Notes: generated from the sequence alone by a model not told the origin. 64,000 nt of DNA from Pyrrhosoma nymphula (GCA_963573305.1 OY754339.1:72525376-72589375); one strand, 5' to 3'; positions 11,101 to 22,760 are shown, counted from the first letter of the stretch. Made by a program: numbers and translations.

Positions 11101-13046
11101 CAAAAATCTAAAATGAATTAATAAAGCACCCAACAATATTCCCAACGTGGTAGGTAGTTCGTATCGTAACCCCGATCCAACAATAATCCAATAATGCACA
11201 TAAATTTGAACCATTGGCTTATATATATGATTTAAGTCCTTGGTGCTTGGAACCTAGTGGATTTTAGTTGAAGCAGAAGCCTTGAGTCACAGGTTGCAAA
11301 CTATTTAGGAGAAACATTTCCCTCTCGTTACATTTCCCTCTCATCATATTTCTCACCATGTTTTCTTCATTCCATCAACTCAAATCCTTTATAATAATAT
11401 TTTTGATGTGATAGATTGGAAGCAACCACGAGGCTTGTTTTTGAAACAAGAGGAAAGCAAATCCGTCGGAAATACAACATATTTGCTTTCATGATACAAT
11501 AATAATTCCACTAATATATTCCACCCACGTAACTCAGCATCTTCGCCAGTACAATTGCAAACGACTGGTTGTTTAATCTTTGGCAGATCCACGTTATTAC
11601 GTATAGAGTTCAGGAGATTATGCATAACCGGTTTGCTCTTTTCCCAAATGTGTTTATTATCCTACCCTTAAGCTCCGTGGACGAAGCACTCTGCGTATGA
11701 AAAACATACGTTTTAAAAAAACAATGAATTTAACGTGGGCGCTCTCATATCTAAAATGTCACTGCCAAATTCTTTTTCCCTGGAGATCTGCTTTATAGCT
11801 GAGAACTGTCGCAATGCCCAGCGGCGAGTGTCGGATGGAGAGACCTTCCCTTATTTGCCTGTAGTTTTCAAGGAAGTCATTTAAGTGGGTGTTGGTACTG
11901 GCAGTGTTGCCAGTTCTCTCGGATTCTCCGTGAAACTCCTGGAATGGATGGGGAAAATGTCAACGTCACATGTCACTTGAGGTCATGGGATGCTGGAAAC
12001 AACAATTTATAAACTTTTCTTTATGTTTGTTGGCATTCTTGATTTATATTAACTTGTTAAGTTCTACTCACTTCGCAAAACATGAAAATTCATCTCAATA
12101 TTTCGTGATTAAAATGATTGGTACCAATGGCAAAAGATATATTCTGGTCACCATTGAACTAACTCTAGCTACTGTTGGTTAATTTGGGATATAATTGTGG
12201 AATTTATGCTGCCTTTTATTTCAAATACGCAGTCAAAGTTAGAGTATTACAGAGAATGCACGGATATATCAGAGCGGTAATGGAGAACTTATACTTTTTA
12301 AATATCCGCCAGGAAGTTCTCAAACTTTACTCTTTCTTTCTCTCACTTTTCTCTAAATCTCTCACCTCTTATTTTACGGAAAATAAACATATATTATGTA
12401 CCTGACAATGCCGTAAGCCGATGAATCGATGTTAACAAAATTTAGCAGGAAGGTGTTAAGTATTTTACTTAATTATGAATACAAAAGTTCAGAACTGTGA
12501 ATTGAAGCCTATAATAATAAGGTTTATTGGGGATTAAATGTTTACGGGGGGTGATATTCTGTGAAATGTGTTTGCTATACTAGTTTTTGTGGCAGGTTAT
12601 AAAATTTTGAAATCAATAGTTTTTTAGCAGTTCTAATTTCATCATTATTAGCAACTTTAATTGTTTACATATAGCTATCCTTTTCTAAACATTTTCATTG
12701 GAAATAGGAAGCATTGTGCCAGTTCAGGAAAAATGTCCTACGTGCGATTCTACATAACTACGGAAGCCTGTTCCCGTTTTACTTCCCTCACTGATAAGGC
12801 ATCAATCTACCCCATAGACGTGCATTTTCATGATTAGTGCCAAAGGCGTGCATGTTTTGTGGAGGATATTTTAGGGGTGGTGTAAAAACCTATGAAATGT
12901 GAAAAATCATGGGTATGAAGAAGTATTGCATAATGGTTATAGAAAAAAATATTAAGATGATTTGGGCATGCTCTAAAGATGAAAGGTGGAATAATTCCTA
13001 AGGCCACTTTAAAATGGGCACCAGCTGGAAGAAGACAAAGAGGTTT
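8171..13046. other. No gene recognised
   Basis: About 4.9 kb of AT-rich sequence. The phrase CGACCCGTGCGAAGC near 9857 looks like a dispersed-repeat fragment, but I cannot name its family. A moderately GC-richer patch at 10,500-10,760 has one 93-codon frame without recognisable motifs. Confidence 0.4.
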
Positions 13047-13148
13047 ATATTGAAACAATCACTTGGTATAAATCCACATTTGAATAATAAAACCTGGGTC
13101 AGTTTTATTATTAAAGTGTGGATTCATACCAAGGGATTGTTTCAATAT
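13047..13148. repeat. 102 bp near-perfect hairpin
   Basis: The arms 13047-13095 and 13101-13148 pair almost completely (ATATTGAAACAATC and GATTGTTTCAATAT at the outer ends, AATAATAAAAC and GTTTTATTATT at the loop). Only a few bases are left for the loop, and there is one small offset near the outer end. It could be a short foldback MITE or a hairpin RNA precursor. No target duplication is evident. Confidence 0.85.
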
Positions 13149-14711
13149 GAATCTAAGAAATGTTCACCAAGTTACGCCGGAAACAATTTCCTATATAAGA
13201 TAAAGAGTAACAACAGTTTGAGTCTTGGATAAACAAGGATAAGGTGATGACTTGTTTAGGAGGAGGGGATTGTGTAAGATGTGTTTTTTGAGAGAGGGAT
13301 TGAGAAAAATAATCATGCGACTTACTTGTAATGTTTATTTTGTTGGTTGTTTTTGGTTGAAATTTGGTTGGGAAATCCACCTTGAAAAATGATTTTAAAA
13401 AACCCGCTGATGCGATCCAAAACAACAGAACAAACTCCTTAAATTATTTCTACAATGTTCATGTTTTTATTATGAATTGGATCACCTTTTTCCATCGCAC
13501 CTAAAAGATATAATAATCAGTGTTTGCGATCAACTACTTAAAAGGCATTTTCGTCCATCCACCTTGTTTGTTCCTGATGATATATTTACACTTTTGCTTC
13601 TCATCTTATTCATGGTAACAGTTACACCCTAAGATATTTGGGGTTGAGAAAAATGGAGCTCATTGTTATAGTAGGAGTCTTCGTACTTGATGTGGTAAAA
13701 TAAAGGAAACTTGATACCTTGAATATTAATTAAAGATTATAAAATGCTGTTATGATGGAAAAGAAACGGGACATGAAATGGGCTTATCTTACGACGAAAA
13801 GTGCAAACGTAATGAATACCAAAGAATAGTTCTGGCCTAAAGGTATGACTGCAGATAAATGTAAGGAACAAAGGTCTTACGTTATTAAATATTACATCTT
13901 CGCATATTTCCCTATCTTAATACGGTACACTTCTTATTTTTCTTAATATTTTCATCTCGCTAGTTTCCAAAAATCTTTTAGTCTTTGTTGTGTCTCACCT
14001 TTCCTCAGCAAGAGACACCATTATTGGCGTCGTGTCTGTTTTATATATCTTTGAACTAATCTCAATCCTTATGTGTCTATTTTGCACCACAAAACTTTAA
14101 TGCATTCATCTAATATTGTTTCTCTAGTCGTCTGCTGTCTCGCCTCTTCTTCAACATCAACATTCGCAGATATGTCTATTCCTGTACATGTAAATTTACA
14201 CTTTTTGCTCTACTATATCCTCATCTGCTACCAACTTATAAATAATGGTACTTGAGATTTGTTTTGTTTTGGAGGTTTATGTTATTATTTTGAATGATTT
14301 CGCTGTTCAGTGTACAGGTTAATAGATGAAGGTACACTTGGAGCAACTTATGCAGCATCATCGAATTGGCACACGCGTAATTTTGAAATTTTGGCAACAC
14401 TGCCTTTATGCATAAGAGCATTTACTTTCCTTATATTTTCATCCATGATGATTCACTCAAAAGAAGTGGACTCAAGAAAACTCCCTGTCATCCGCCTTTT
14501 TTAATGTAATTGGTTCTCTGAATCTCCCATTAACTTTGGATTGTGCCTAGTTTGAGCCGTTTACTAATCTATCCTATCACTTTGATTAAGTTGTGTAATA
14601 TTTTCCTATAGTAAAGGAGTTGTATAACGTCTTTCATTTGAATCGATTAAATGCATTTTTCAGATCTTTGAGGCATATGAAGGTTGGCATTTTTATTTCT
14701 TTGATATATAA
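13149..14711. other. No gene or recognised element
   Basis: AT-rich sequence with only short, low-complexity open frames and no terminal-repeat structure that I can see. Confidence 0.4.
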
Positions 14712-14901
14712 TGAGTAAATTCTTCTCGTGTATCCATCCGGGTCAAGAGTTCAGGTAACGACCGACGTTTTCATGGCTAGTTTTAGTATCGTCTTCACCA
14801 TGGGTTTGATGCCTGTAAAGGTGATGACTGAGTTAACCATTAAAACGTCGGTCGGTACCTGAACTCCTGACCCGCATGAAAACACGAGAAGAATTTACTC
14901 A
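14712..14901. repeat. 190 bp foldback, possible paired PLE ends
   Basis: The arms 14712 to about 14774 and about 14838-14901 are inverted: TGAGTAAATTCTTCTCGTG against its complement at the outer ends, then GTTCAGGTAACGACCGACGT against ACGTCGGTCGGTACCTGAAC. The right-hand + strand reads GGTGATGACTGAGTTAACCA, then TTAAAACGTCGGTCGG. This has the order of the PLE-type GATGA / stem (GGTTAA-like) / GAAAACG motif seen elsewhere, with mutations. Homology to PLE ends is inferred, since no endonuclease is attached. Confidence 0.7.
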
Positions 14902-15113
14902 CACAGTTCACCGGGCAAGCACCAGATCCTTAATGAAAATATAATATTCTATCAGAGAAAATGGTTTCAAGTTTATTTATTGGATGTCAACCATCACAGA
15001 GAAAATGAAATACCGTTGTGAACTCCACTTATGACTTCTTGAAAATGACCCGGGTTTTGACTCTTGGTGTCATCTTCAATCTGAATCTGAATCATCAACC
15101 GACGGGTCTTAAA

Positions 15114-15433
15114 AGTCATTAGAGTAGTTTTCGGTTTTCTTAACAAAAGAATCAAAATGTTAATTGTTTAAAGCCCCATCCAACGGAGCACTGCACACAA
15201 AATTCTCTCTACACTGAACAAAAGTGGTGATTGGTATTGACTGAAAAATCTCCACCTCCGCCAGGATTCAAATTCCGACCTTCAGAATAGACGGTCAGAA
15301 TTATAGCCACCAAAAGCTACTCAACTCTCATACACGTTAATATTTTGCACAATTTTATTGGTGTTGATTATTTTAACCAGCAGCCAAAATAGTTAACTGT
15401 AGACATACCCATCACGTGATTTCCTTTCAGGGT
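15114..15433 (-). repeat. Left arm of a 320 bp inverted repeat including SINE-like sequence
   Basis: Reverse complement of 16789-17108, of identical length and with scattered substitutions (I estimate roughly 90-95% identity by eye). Read on the minus strand it contains a Pol III B-box-like TTTGAATCCTGG, followed by CGGAGGTGGAGATTTTTCAG. This resembles the tRNA-derived SINE at 18790-18995 in layout. TTAAAAG occurs just outside or overlapping both outer ends (15109-15115 and 17110-17116) and may be a target duplication. Confidence 0.85.
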
Positions 15434-15569
15434 CTTCAACGGGTTGTTTCAGTAAGTTCGTGCAGTGGATTTCACAAAGTCATTCATCATTCCCCCCTGT
15501 ATTACTATTATTTCAGTTTTAATTTTTTAACGAGGGCAGGTGAAAATCTCTTAATAGACTAATAGACAC

Positions 15570-15700
15570 TATAGGCCCCGTGGCTCATAGTACTGTGGGA
15601 CTTTAACCCGCTAAAAACACCTAGCTCTTTGGTTGCAAGCTCATCGAGCAGCTTCTCTTGCATACTTCTGTCGCGGGTGATGGGGTTTGCCCCACTGGAT
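15570..15700 (+). repeat. Possible tRNA-derived SINE head
   Basis: GTGGCTCATAGTA resembles an A box, and GGTTGCAAGCTC, about 60 bp further on, resembles a B box. Both are imperfect and the match is weak. It lies between the two 320 bp arms. Confidence 0.3.
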
Positions 15701-15889
15701 ATACTGTAGTTACTATATTATTTTCATTGGTCAAATCTCTTACTGCCTAACAAGGTTATGAAACTGAAGTTTCTTGATTCTCCTAAGCATAACTGGACCT
15801 TTCTTTGGAGTCTCAAGTTATGCTAAGGAGGTTCAGTTAAACGAGAAATTAGCTAGGTACATGAATGGAACGCTAAAGGAATGTCTATC

Positions 15890-16430
15890 CTCTGACTCGA
15901 GCATCAACCACCATCGCTCACCCTCGGCGCCACCGACTAAACCCTTCTCCACCCAATGTCCCATCTCTCCTTTTAGGCGACACCTTAGCAAACCCCTTTG
16001 TAACTTCCCAGCGTTCCCCTCTGCTGACCTCCACTCGTCCCGCAACGCTTTCCAAGAAGTGGATCCCTTCCCCCCTCTCGCCTTGAGTTCTTCTTCCACG
16101 ACTCCCACGCATACAAACTCTCTCCCCTCCACTTGGAAGCGACGCACAGGATGGTGGGGAGAGAGGAAGGAAAGGCAAGGAGGGCGAGAATGAACGCCCT
16201 TGTGAGGCTTGGGAAGGGATGAAGGATGGCCAAGGAGGAGGGACGACTAGTAGGAGTGAGACACTCTCTCGTGATATTCCCCCCGGGGAGGATGGAGCGA
16301 AGCGGATGAACAGAGAGGCCTTGCAGTCTGTGTCAGCCCGCCAGCAAGGAAGTAGCAAGATGGACGACCTGGACGTCGCTGCTGTTGCGAGAGGTGTACG
16401 AGACATGAGGGCGCGACTCCATTTTTCCAA
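15890..16430. other. GC-rich segment inside the inverted repeat
   Basis: Clearly more GC- and CpG-rich than its surroundings. The + strand is pyrimidine-rich to about 16130, then purine-rich. It allows long open frames on both strands (139 codons on +, up to 209 on -), but these are biased in composition and carry no motif I recognise. The best reading is unknown repeat interior or a CpG island, not a protein gene. Confidence 0.4.
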
Positions 16431-16788
16431 TCTCTCCCCTATAAATGCATGCCCGACTAGACAAAATTGCTTGCATTTACCTACCAAAATGTCTAAAGTT
16501 TTATTAAATTTACCTTGCTGGTAAAACAGGGCGAAAAATTCATGCATTCGGTGAACGAAATTTCAGATGGCTTAGAAAATAATTCAATATTTCCTTCCCT
16601 GTAAATGTTTGCACAATTGGTGACCAAATACTTATATATTGTCAGCAAAATTTCTAGTGTGTTTGAAAAAAGTTGTTTCTCTTTTATCTCTCTTCTCAAC
16701 TCATTACATAACTGACAAAAGTTGCTTGCATTATGCATGCGGAATTCTAATTGAGACATTCTCTAATACTATAAATAAGCTCTTACCT

Positions 16789-17108
16789 ACCCTGAAAGGA
16801 AACCACGTGATGGGTATGTGTACAGTTAACTATTTTGACTGCTGGTTAAAAGAATCAACACCAATAAAATTGTGCAAAGTATTAACGTGTATGAGAGTTG
16901 AGGAGCTTTTGGTGGCTATAATTCTGACCTTCTATTCCGAAGGTCGGAATATGAATCCTGGCAGAGGTGGAGATTTTTCAGTCAATACCAATCACCACTT
17001 TTGTTCAGTGTAGAGAGAATTTTGTGTGCAGTGCTCCTTTGGATGGGGCTTTAAACAATTAACATTTTGATTATTTTGTTAAGAAAACCGAAAACTACTC
17101 TAATGACT
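16789..17108 (+). repeat. Right arm of the 320 bp inverted repeat including SINE-like sequence
   Basis: Partner of 15114-15433. On this strand the SINE-like order is forward: TGGTGGCTATAATTCTGACC (A-box-like region), TATGAATCCTGG (B-box-like), then GAGGTGGAGATTTTTCAGTC. The arms may be a long-TIR foldback element, or two SINE-containing segments inserted in opposite directions; the equal 320 bp ends favour the first. Confidence 0.85.
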
Positions 17109-17116
17109 GTTAAAAG

Positions 17117-18785
17117 TTTGAGCATCCCACGTCAGAACAGGCACACGCCACTAAATTATTAACTAAACTGAAATAACTCTCAATTAACCTGAGGGGTGAT
17201 TTAAGGGAAAAGTTATTTTTCCTTTTCTTTCGTTGAGATTAAGTAAATGAGTGACTTAAATTTTCTCTCCACCCATCTTCCATTCCCCAAATAATCCTAC
17301 TAGCTCTTTTCTTACCTATTTTTATTGGAGCATGAAAAGTCACCGTGTCGGTAACCTCTCCAAATAGCCAACCATGCTATCTTTTTCAAGTTGACTAGGG
17401 TTTGACATTCTAGAGTTACGTGCTGTAATCTTTCTCTCATTCTACCTTACAAAAGATATGCCGCTTACGAGTGGGACCCTTATAAATTTGATATTGATCA
17501 TTTTGGAAATAGATTGAGTGCAACGGAAAAGGACTTGTTTAGAAATGAAATTATTTATGATTTAATCATCATTGTGACGATTAAGGCCAAAATGTTCGAC
17601 TAATCAGGCTAAGCTAGAGGAATATAAATACTTTTTAAATATTTTACGCATATTTGAAGCAAAATATTTATCTAAAAGCCTTTTGCATATTTTTAAGAAA
17701 TGCTGTCAACCATAGTAGGAAAAATCGAAAGCACATGATAATGCAATCATGTGTGAGACCGGAGGGTTTTAATATGCTATTTCTCCGCGAACATCTATGT
17801 ATAACAATATCGGCGTATAATATTCGGAATCCCAAGTCTTCTACCGTGGTCATAAGTTTCCCAGAGTTTTCCCAAAGTTTCTCACTAGCAAGGTGGTAAA
17901 CCTGCCCCGCACCCTGAAGCAATATGTCCCGCGTCGGTCATTGCTTTCACCTCAATGGAGTCCAATATTTTCGTGGAATGGGTCACGTGTCGTGTCACCA
18001 TGGATACATACGAATGACGGGTCGCCCAGAAAGATCCCCCAAGATTGGGGCGGTTGAGGAAGAGGGAGACAAATGTGCGATTCCACGCAAATATGTCTCT
18101 TTTGGCAGCAGACATTTTTTTCAAGTTCCTAGGCATGACGTTCTTTCTACCGGATGGTTGGGTGAGGTGAAATGTGGCACCTGGAGTGATGGAATCACTC
18201 CAATAAATGATAAACATTTCTTTAGCTGAATGTCTTGCTGTGAAATAAAACATTCATGAGGGAGAAATGGAAAATTAAAGAGAGCAAAATCTTGGAAAAC
18301 GTTTTTGAAACAATCAATGATAATCGAGTATTGAGGCGAAGACACAATAAGCTGTCCCTGGATATTGAAAAAAATACGGGTACCATGCTGAAAATGAATT
18401 ACATTTTATGAGAATTAGTGAGAATGGAAGAGACAAAATTAAGCAGTAGGATAGGAATGTAGGTACTTCTTAGATAAAGAGACAAAGGTTTCATGGTTGT
18501 TGAATGAAGAAAGAAAACCCGCGAGTGATGGAAATTAGTTTGGAGAACATGGAAGTACTTGACGTACTCAGGAGAAAAATAACTGGTTTCCGGACCTTGG
18601 AGAGAAAGCGGCAGAAATGGACAGAAGGCAGGAAGAGGGAATTCCGTAAGGAAATGAAGAAGTATCGGAAGAGGTAAACGGAAGAACACAAAAAGAAAAC
18701 AGGTAAAACAACGTGGTGGTCAGTAGTTGAGCAATTCGTAAGAAGAATAAGAAAAGTGTCTTCTCTATTTCTTTATCAGAATTAG
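17117..18785. other. No gene recognised
   Basis: Mostly AT-rich. Around 17885-18250 the sequence is less AT-biased and open on both strands (101 codons on +, 122 on -), without recognisable motifs. From 18440-18700 the + strand is purine-rich. Confidence 0.35.
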
Positions 18786-18789
18786 CTTC

Positions 18790-18995
18790 ACATGTGGATT
18801 AGTCGTGTTGTGTGTAGATTTGTGGCTTCCCATCCTGAGGTTCCGAGTTTGATTCCCGCCAGTGGTGGAAAACATTCAATGGAATATCAGTCCCTACTTA
18901 GATTTTATATGGTGGTCACTTCAAGTTGCAGTTCTCCACCCATCGGATTGAGATTTTCCCCCTGGATACCTCGGTGCCATTCGTTGAGATAACTC
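18790..18995 (+). repeat. tRNA-derived SINE-like repeat
   Basis: GGTTCCGAGTTTGATTCCCG is B-box-like, with GTGGATTAGTCGTGTTG upstream in the A-box position. The body AGTGGTGGAAAACATTCAAT parallels the body of the SINE-like segment in the 320 bp arms. Ends are not defined. Confidence 0.45.
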
Positions 18996-19149
18996 CATGG
19001 TATAATGGCGTGGATTTTATTTAATCCGTATTCTATTTATAGAAAAACATTCCCTCTGATATGAACAACCAAATTAGTATCCTTCCATAATATTTTCGAA
19101 AATTAAACTAGAATATTCTCTCTCGTACCTAAGTCGTCTACAGAAAATT

Positions 19150-19556
19150 CCGTGACCCGACGATGTCCTCAGTTGGTCACCCATGTTCAACCGCTAGGCG
19201 GAGGCATCCCGTCGGGGCTGATACCTCCCGGGAGCCCCGGTTTCCCCATTCGGCTAGTGGGCGCGGATGCCGGCACCCTAGGGTACCGAATAAGAGTGAG
19301 TTTAGTGTCTCGAGCCTCCCGGCTCCCGGGTCTCCTCAAATCATCGTTGCCTCATCGGCTAGAGGAGATTCTGCCTTAGAGGCGTTCTGGCATAATCCCT
19401 AGAATGGAAGCGTCGCACCATCGGCCGCTCGACCTAGTACGTGAACCAAATGACCGAACCTGCGGTTCCTCTATTACTGAGCAGGATTACTATCGCAACG
19501 ACCAGTCATCAGTAGGGTAAGACTAACCTTTCTGAAGACGGTTTGACCCCAGTTGA
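19150..19556 (-). pseudogene. 28S ribosomal RNA 3'-end fragment, antisense
   Basis: The + strand is complementary to the conserved 28S 3' region. ACCTGCGGTTCCTCT and ACTGAGCAGGATTACTATCG (about 19458-19498) match the complement of the universal region around the sarcin/ricin-proximal 3' domain. CATCAGTAGGGTAAGACTAA and CTTAGAGGCGTTCTGGCATA match flanking conserved helices. Deviations at otherwise invariant positions and the lack of neighbouring rDNA mark it as a degenerate dispersed copy. The core 19366-19556 is well supported. The GC-rich part 19150-19365 fits the variable 28S 3' end but is less certain. Confidence 0.8.
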
Positions 19557-20099
19557 GGCCAAGACTTCGTGGAATTCCACAGGGTAATTGAAAATTTTCA
19601 GGCAAAAACTTTTCGATTCCACATGAAAAAATTTTATTAACTATATTATTAAATTTTTATTGGTTTAAATAGTTATTAAATATACTGTAGCTTCGTCAGG
19701 AAACAACTATCTCAGCAAATAACCTTAAAAACCTGGCCACATCATCGCTGCTGTCATTTCCTGAAAATGCCAATGTGTAGCAATAGTTGAAGCAGTAACA
19801 GTTAAAATATTCTGTGGAATTGCAAAGTTGTTCTTTGGCATTTTTTAAGGGGCGAGAAAGTATGAGACATGGGGAAAATATTATTTTTCTCTCTAAAATA
19901 AATGTCATTTTCTGTAAAAAAAAAAAACAGTTTTACATAAAGCAAATTATCCCGTGTAATCAATTGGTATTATTTGTAGGCACCTCTTCGACATACCTGT
20001 TTTTAGTAAATTATGCAATTATTGAACTCAATGTGCAGTATTTTAATTTAATTGCGCTGAAGTTGATTCCTGTATGTAAAACTCATACATTAAAATTTC
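19557..20099. other. No gene or recognised element
   Basis: AT-rich flank beyond the rRNA fragment, with a poly-A run at about 19916-19927 and no conserved motif. Confidence 0.4.
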
Positions 20100-20765
20100 T
20101 TACGTCACATTATCTGCATCTTAATAGCAGGTCCATGCCGACACCGATTTTTCCTCCACCTTCATTCCTCTCCCCTATGCAATCTTCCCCTGGTCTACAT
20201 TCCCCCCATTCCCATGATGAAAAACAAATCAGTTGCTAATCACCTCCCTAAATAATCCAAAGATGTTAAAATCATATATCTAACATTATCGTCTGTAAGC
20301 GTAATAGGTTCAGACCTTTTATAGACCTCAAACACGCAAATAATATTAATCATCGACGAGCAAATTTGGTTAAAATAATCCATAGTAATAATAAATACAA
20401 TATTTTGTAACTTTTACAAAATAACTTGACAACAAAAGGTGCTAAATTAGATTTATGGAAAAATTTGAAATAAGGGCATTTAATAAACTGTATTTTGTAA
20501 AATTGGTAAATAAGGTTGCTCATGGGAATCAGTCACCATTTCTTTCTGTGCCAGTTCCTCCACTTCCTCATTCACTTATCTAACACCCTACCTTAGTCCC
20601 TCTCAAAGTTTGTAATTACCAATACAATCTCTTGGTTCCCTCTTTCCTATATCTCCTTCCTCCCCTCGTTCATAATTATGATAAACTAAGTACTCCTTGG
20701 TTTAATTTTCTCTAGAAACTGACGTGAGTTCTGAACGTCGAAATCGGTTGGGATAACAATAAAAA
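20100..20765 (+). mobile_element. Possible PLE 3' UTR and end
   Basis: Pyrimidine-rich tracts at 20140-20210 and 20540-20680 are followed by ACTGACGTGAGTTCTGAACG TC-GAAATCGG at 20718-20747. This is the order seen downstream of the endonuclease in the better PLE copies here (C/T-rich UTR, CUGA box, stem, GAAA). The box is altered (CUGACGUGA) and no endonuclease frame is attached, so this is a weak inference. Confidence 0.35.
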
Positions 20766-20769
20766 GTGT

Positions 20770-20855
20770 GGTAAATTACAATGTGTCTAATTCTCAGAAC
20801 TCGAACCCGCGACTATTCGGTACGCGGTGAGAACCGCTACCCTCTCAAAAAATAG
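20770..20855 (-). repeat. tRNA-derived SINE head
   Basis: The minus strand has GAGGGTAGCGGTTCTCACCG (A-box region) and GCGGGTTCGAGTTCTGAG (B box GGTTCGAGTTC). The roughly 35 nt between them is tRNA-like. Downstream on the minus strand it runs directly into the complement of the PLE-like end at 20718-20765, so the SINE body may be derived from that sequence or inserted in it. Confidence 0.5.
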
Positions 20856-21299
20856 GCTAAATTAACCAAAGGTAAATAATCACACTGTATATGATGGGAT
20901 CCAATAGTTCGTGAGGATCGTGATAATGCAGTATCTGGCGTCCTGGCATAAATTCTCAAATTTTGTATTTCAATACCAGCGTACAGTTGACATGTTAGAA
21001 CTATTTGCACATATATTTAATGCTGATGGGGAGTATTTACTCTATATTTATGACATCGAAATAGATATAATGATACAGTTGATGTTAAAACCCTTCAAAG
21101 GCTTCTTTTTCTCTTCAAGTACTCTGCTTACGACATTCAGATCTCCTAAATTGTTGAGTAACGTCCGTCGAGAAGGATGTAAATCGGTACATAAGTTGTA
21201 GCTATACTCGATAAACATGAACAGTTGGGACACTAAAATATCATGTAGTTTGTACGAATTCGTTCATAATTAACAAAAAAACTGGGTCGTGACTATTTA

Positions 21300-22160
21300 C
21301 CTTATCATTTTATTATTACGTGCCTTATTACCAGTTCTATTTAACCTGTACATAGAAGAATCAATTCAAAATATACGTCAAAATATAAGCGGAGGGGTAA
21401 AGTTACAAGGAATTAAAGTGGACATGCTATGATTTGCGGACGACATAGTGATCTTAGCAGAAAGAGGAGAATTACCGTGTATAGTGAAAAATATGGAAGA
21501 TACAATGGGAAAGGAATACAATAAGGGAATGGTTTTCAGTAAAGAGGGATATGTTAATTGTAAATTTAGTATACAAGTCAAAAGCATACAAATGGTCAAT
21601 TAATTCAAATACCTGAGGGTAATAATAATAAGTGACGCAAAAAGCAAAAGAGAAATTAGAAATAGAATATCCATGCCCAAAATAGCTTTCTACAAGAAGA
21701 AAAAACGTTTTACTGCAAGTAACATCAGCCTAGACATAAGGAAAAAATTGATAAAAGTTTTGGTGTGGAGCACTGCTCTATACAGATGTGAAACCTGGAC
21801 CATTGCAAAGGAAGATAGAAGGAGATTGGATGCTTTAGAAGTGTGGTGTTATCGACGAATGCAGGGAATCAGTTGGATAGACAGAGTTAAAAATGAAGAG
21901 GTGTTTAAGAGAGTGAGAGAGAGAAGGGGAATGAACAATGGAGGAGTATTGTGAAAAGAAGAGCAGAATTGGTGGGGCATATAATTGAGACATGAGAGTC
22001 TAGTGAAGAGTGTGTAGAGGAAATGGTGGAGGGGGTAGGATGCAGAGGGAGGCCAGTGAGGAAGGATGCTGGGGCAACATCCTATGAAGAAATGAAAAAG
22101 AAATTTCAGAAAAGAGATGGAGGTCTATATTCAAACCAATATAAGGATTGATAACTGCAA
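21300..22160 (+). pseudogene. Non-LTR retrotransposon (LINE) reverse transcriptase remnant, RTE-like
   Basis: Readable in shifting frames: LPVLFNLYIEESIQN (about 21325), a catalytic FADDIVILAERGE preceded by a stop (about 21432-21470), FKYLRVIIISDAKS, and then a longer open piece 21673-21954 with the C-terminal landmarks STALYRCETWTIAKED and RRLDALEVWCYRRMQGISWI. These are typical of the LINE thumb/C-terminal region (Y.CETWT and W.RRM..ISW). Stops and frameshifts make it inactive. The 5' part, including the endonuclease, is absent. The RTE versus another LINE clade assignment is tentative. Confidence 0.85.
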
Positions 22161-22219
22161 GAGACTATTGTTCACCTACAGAATTGTACATATATAGAAT
22201 ACAGAGTGCTACCTATCAG

Positions 22220-22760
22220 TAGATAACCGAACATTTCTCCTGTGCTTATGGTTCCATTTATCGTCGTCCGGTGTGCGTTGAAGTGCGCTGATGTGTTCCG
22301 ATCTGCTCGAACTGTAACACATCGAATCTAAAGCTTCCCAAGATCTCGAATTGTTGTTTTGTAAACGCGTGACATCGGCTCACTTCGGTTTTATCTCAAG
22401 GGTGCAGGACGAGGGAAAGGAAAAAAAAACATTGATTTGGAAACGTTGAAGGTAAAAAACGCAGGTGCTTGATGCTCCGTGATTGCACGGAGCGGAAATT
22501 TAACGGTTCGATATAGGGGGGGCAGGCCTTGGAGGATTAGTGGATCGGAAATTGCGGTACTCGGAGAAATGCTGGTGGGCGCGATGTGGATCGTCATCTG
22601 GCGAGGCCTCGCTACTCCGATCTTCTCAGGCTCGTGCGCATGAATCCACAGTTTTCCGGGTCAACCTAAAGGTCTTACGACCGGTTCACGATTCGCGTCT
22701 ACGTGAGCTTCAACTTCAAATGCAGGTTCATTTGAAGGCGTTTACGATCTCGTGAAAGCC
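22220..22760. other. GC-richer unexplained patch
   Basis: This region has more CpG than its flanks. It has no protein motif, no clear terminal repeats and no recognisable RNA. A host promoter or CpG island is possible, but nothing in the sequence proves it. Confidence 0.3.

Noticed and set aside
15918..16547. 209-codon open frame on the minus strand, overlapping + strand frames
   Set aside because: Low-complexity Arg/Gly/Ser-rich translation in a GC-rich patch, open on both strands and with no conserved motif. Composition explains it better than coding.
17885..18253. Overlapping 122- and 101-codon frames on opposite strands
   Set aside because: No motif, no splice or promoter context, and both strands are equally open.
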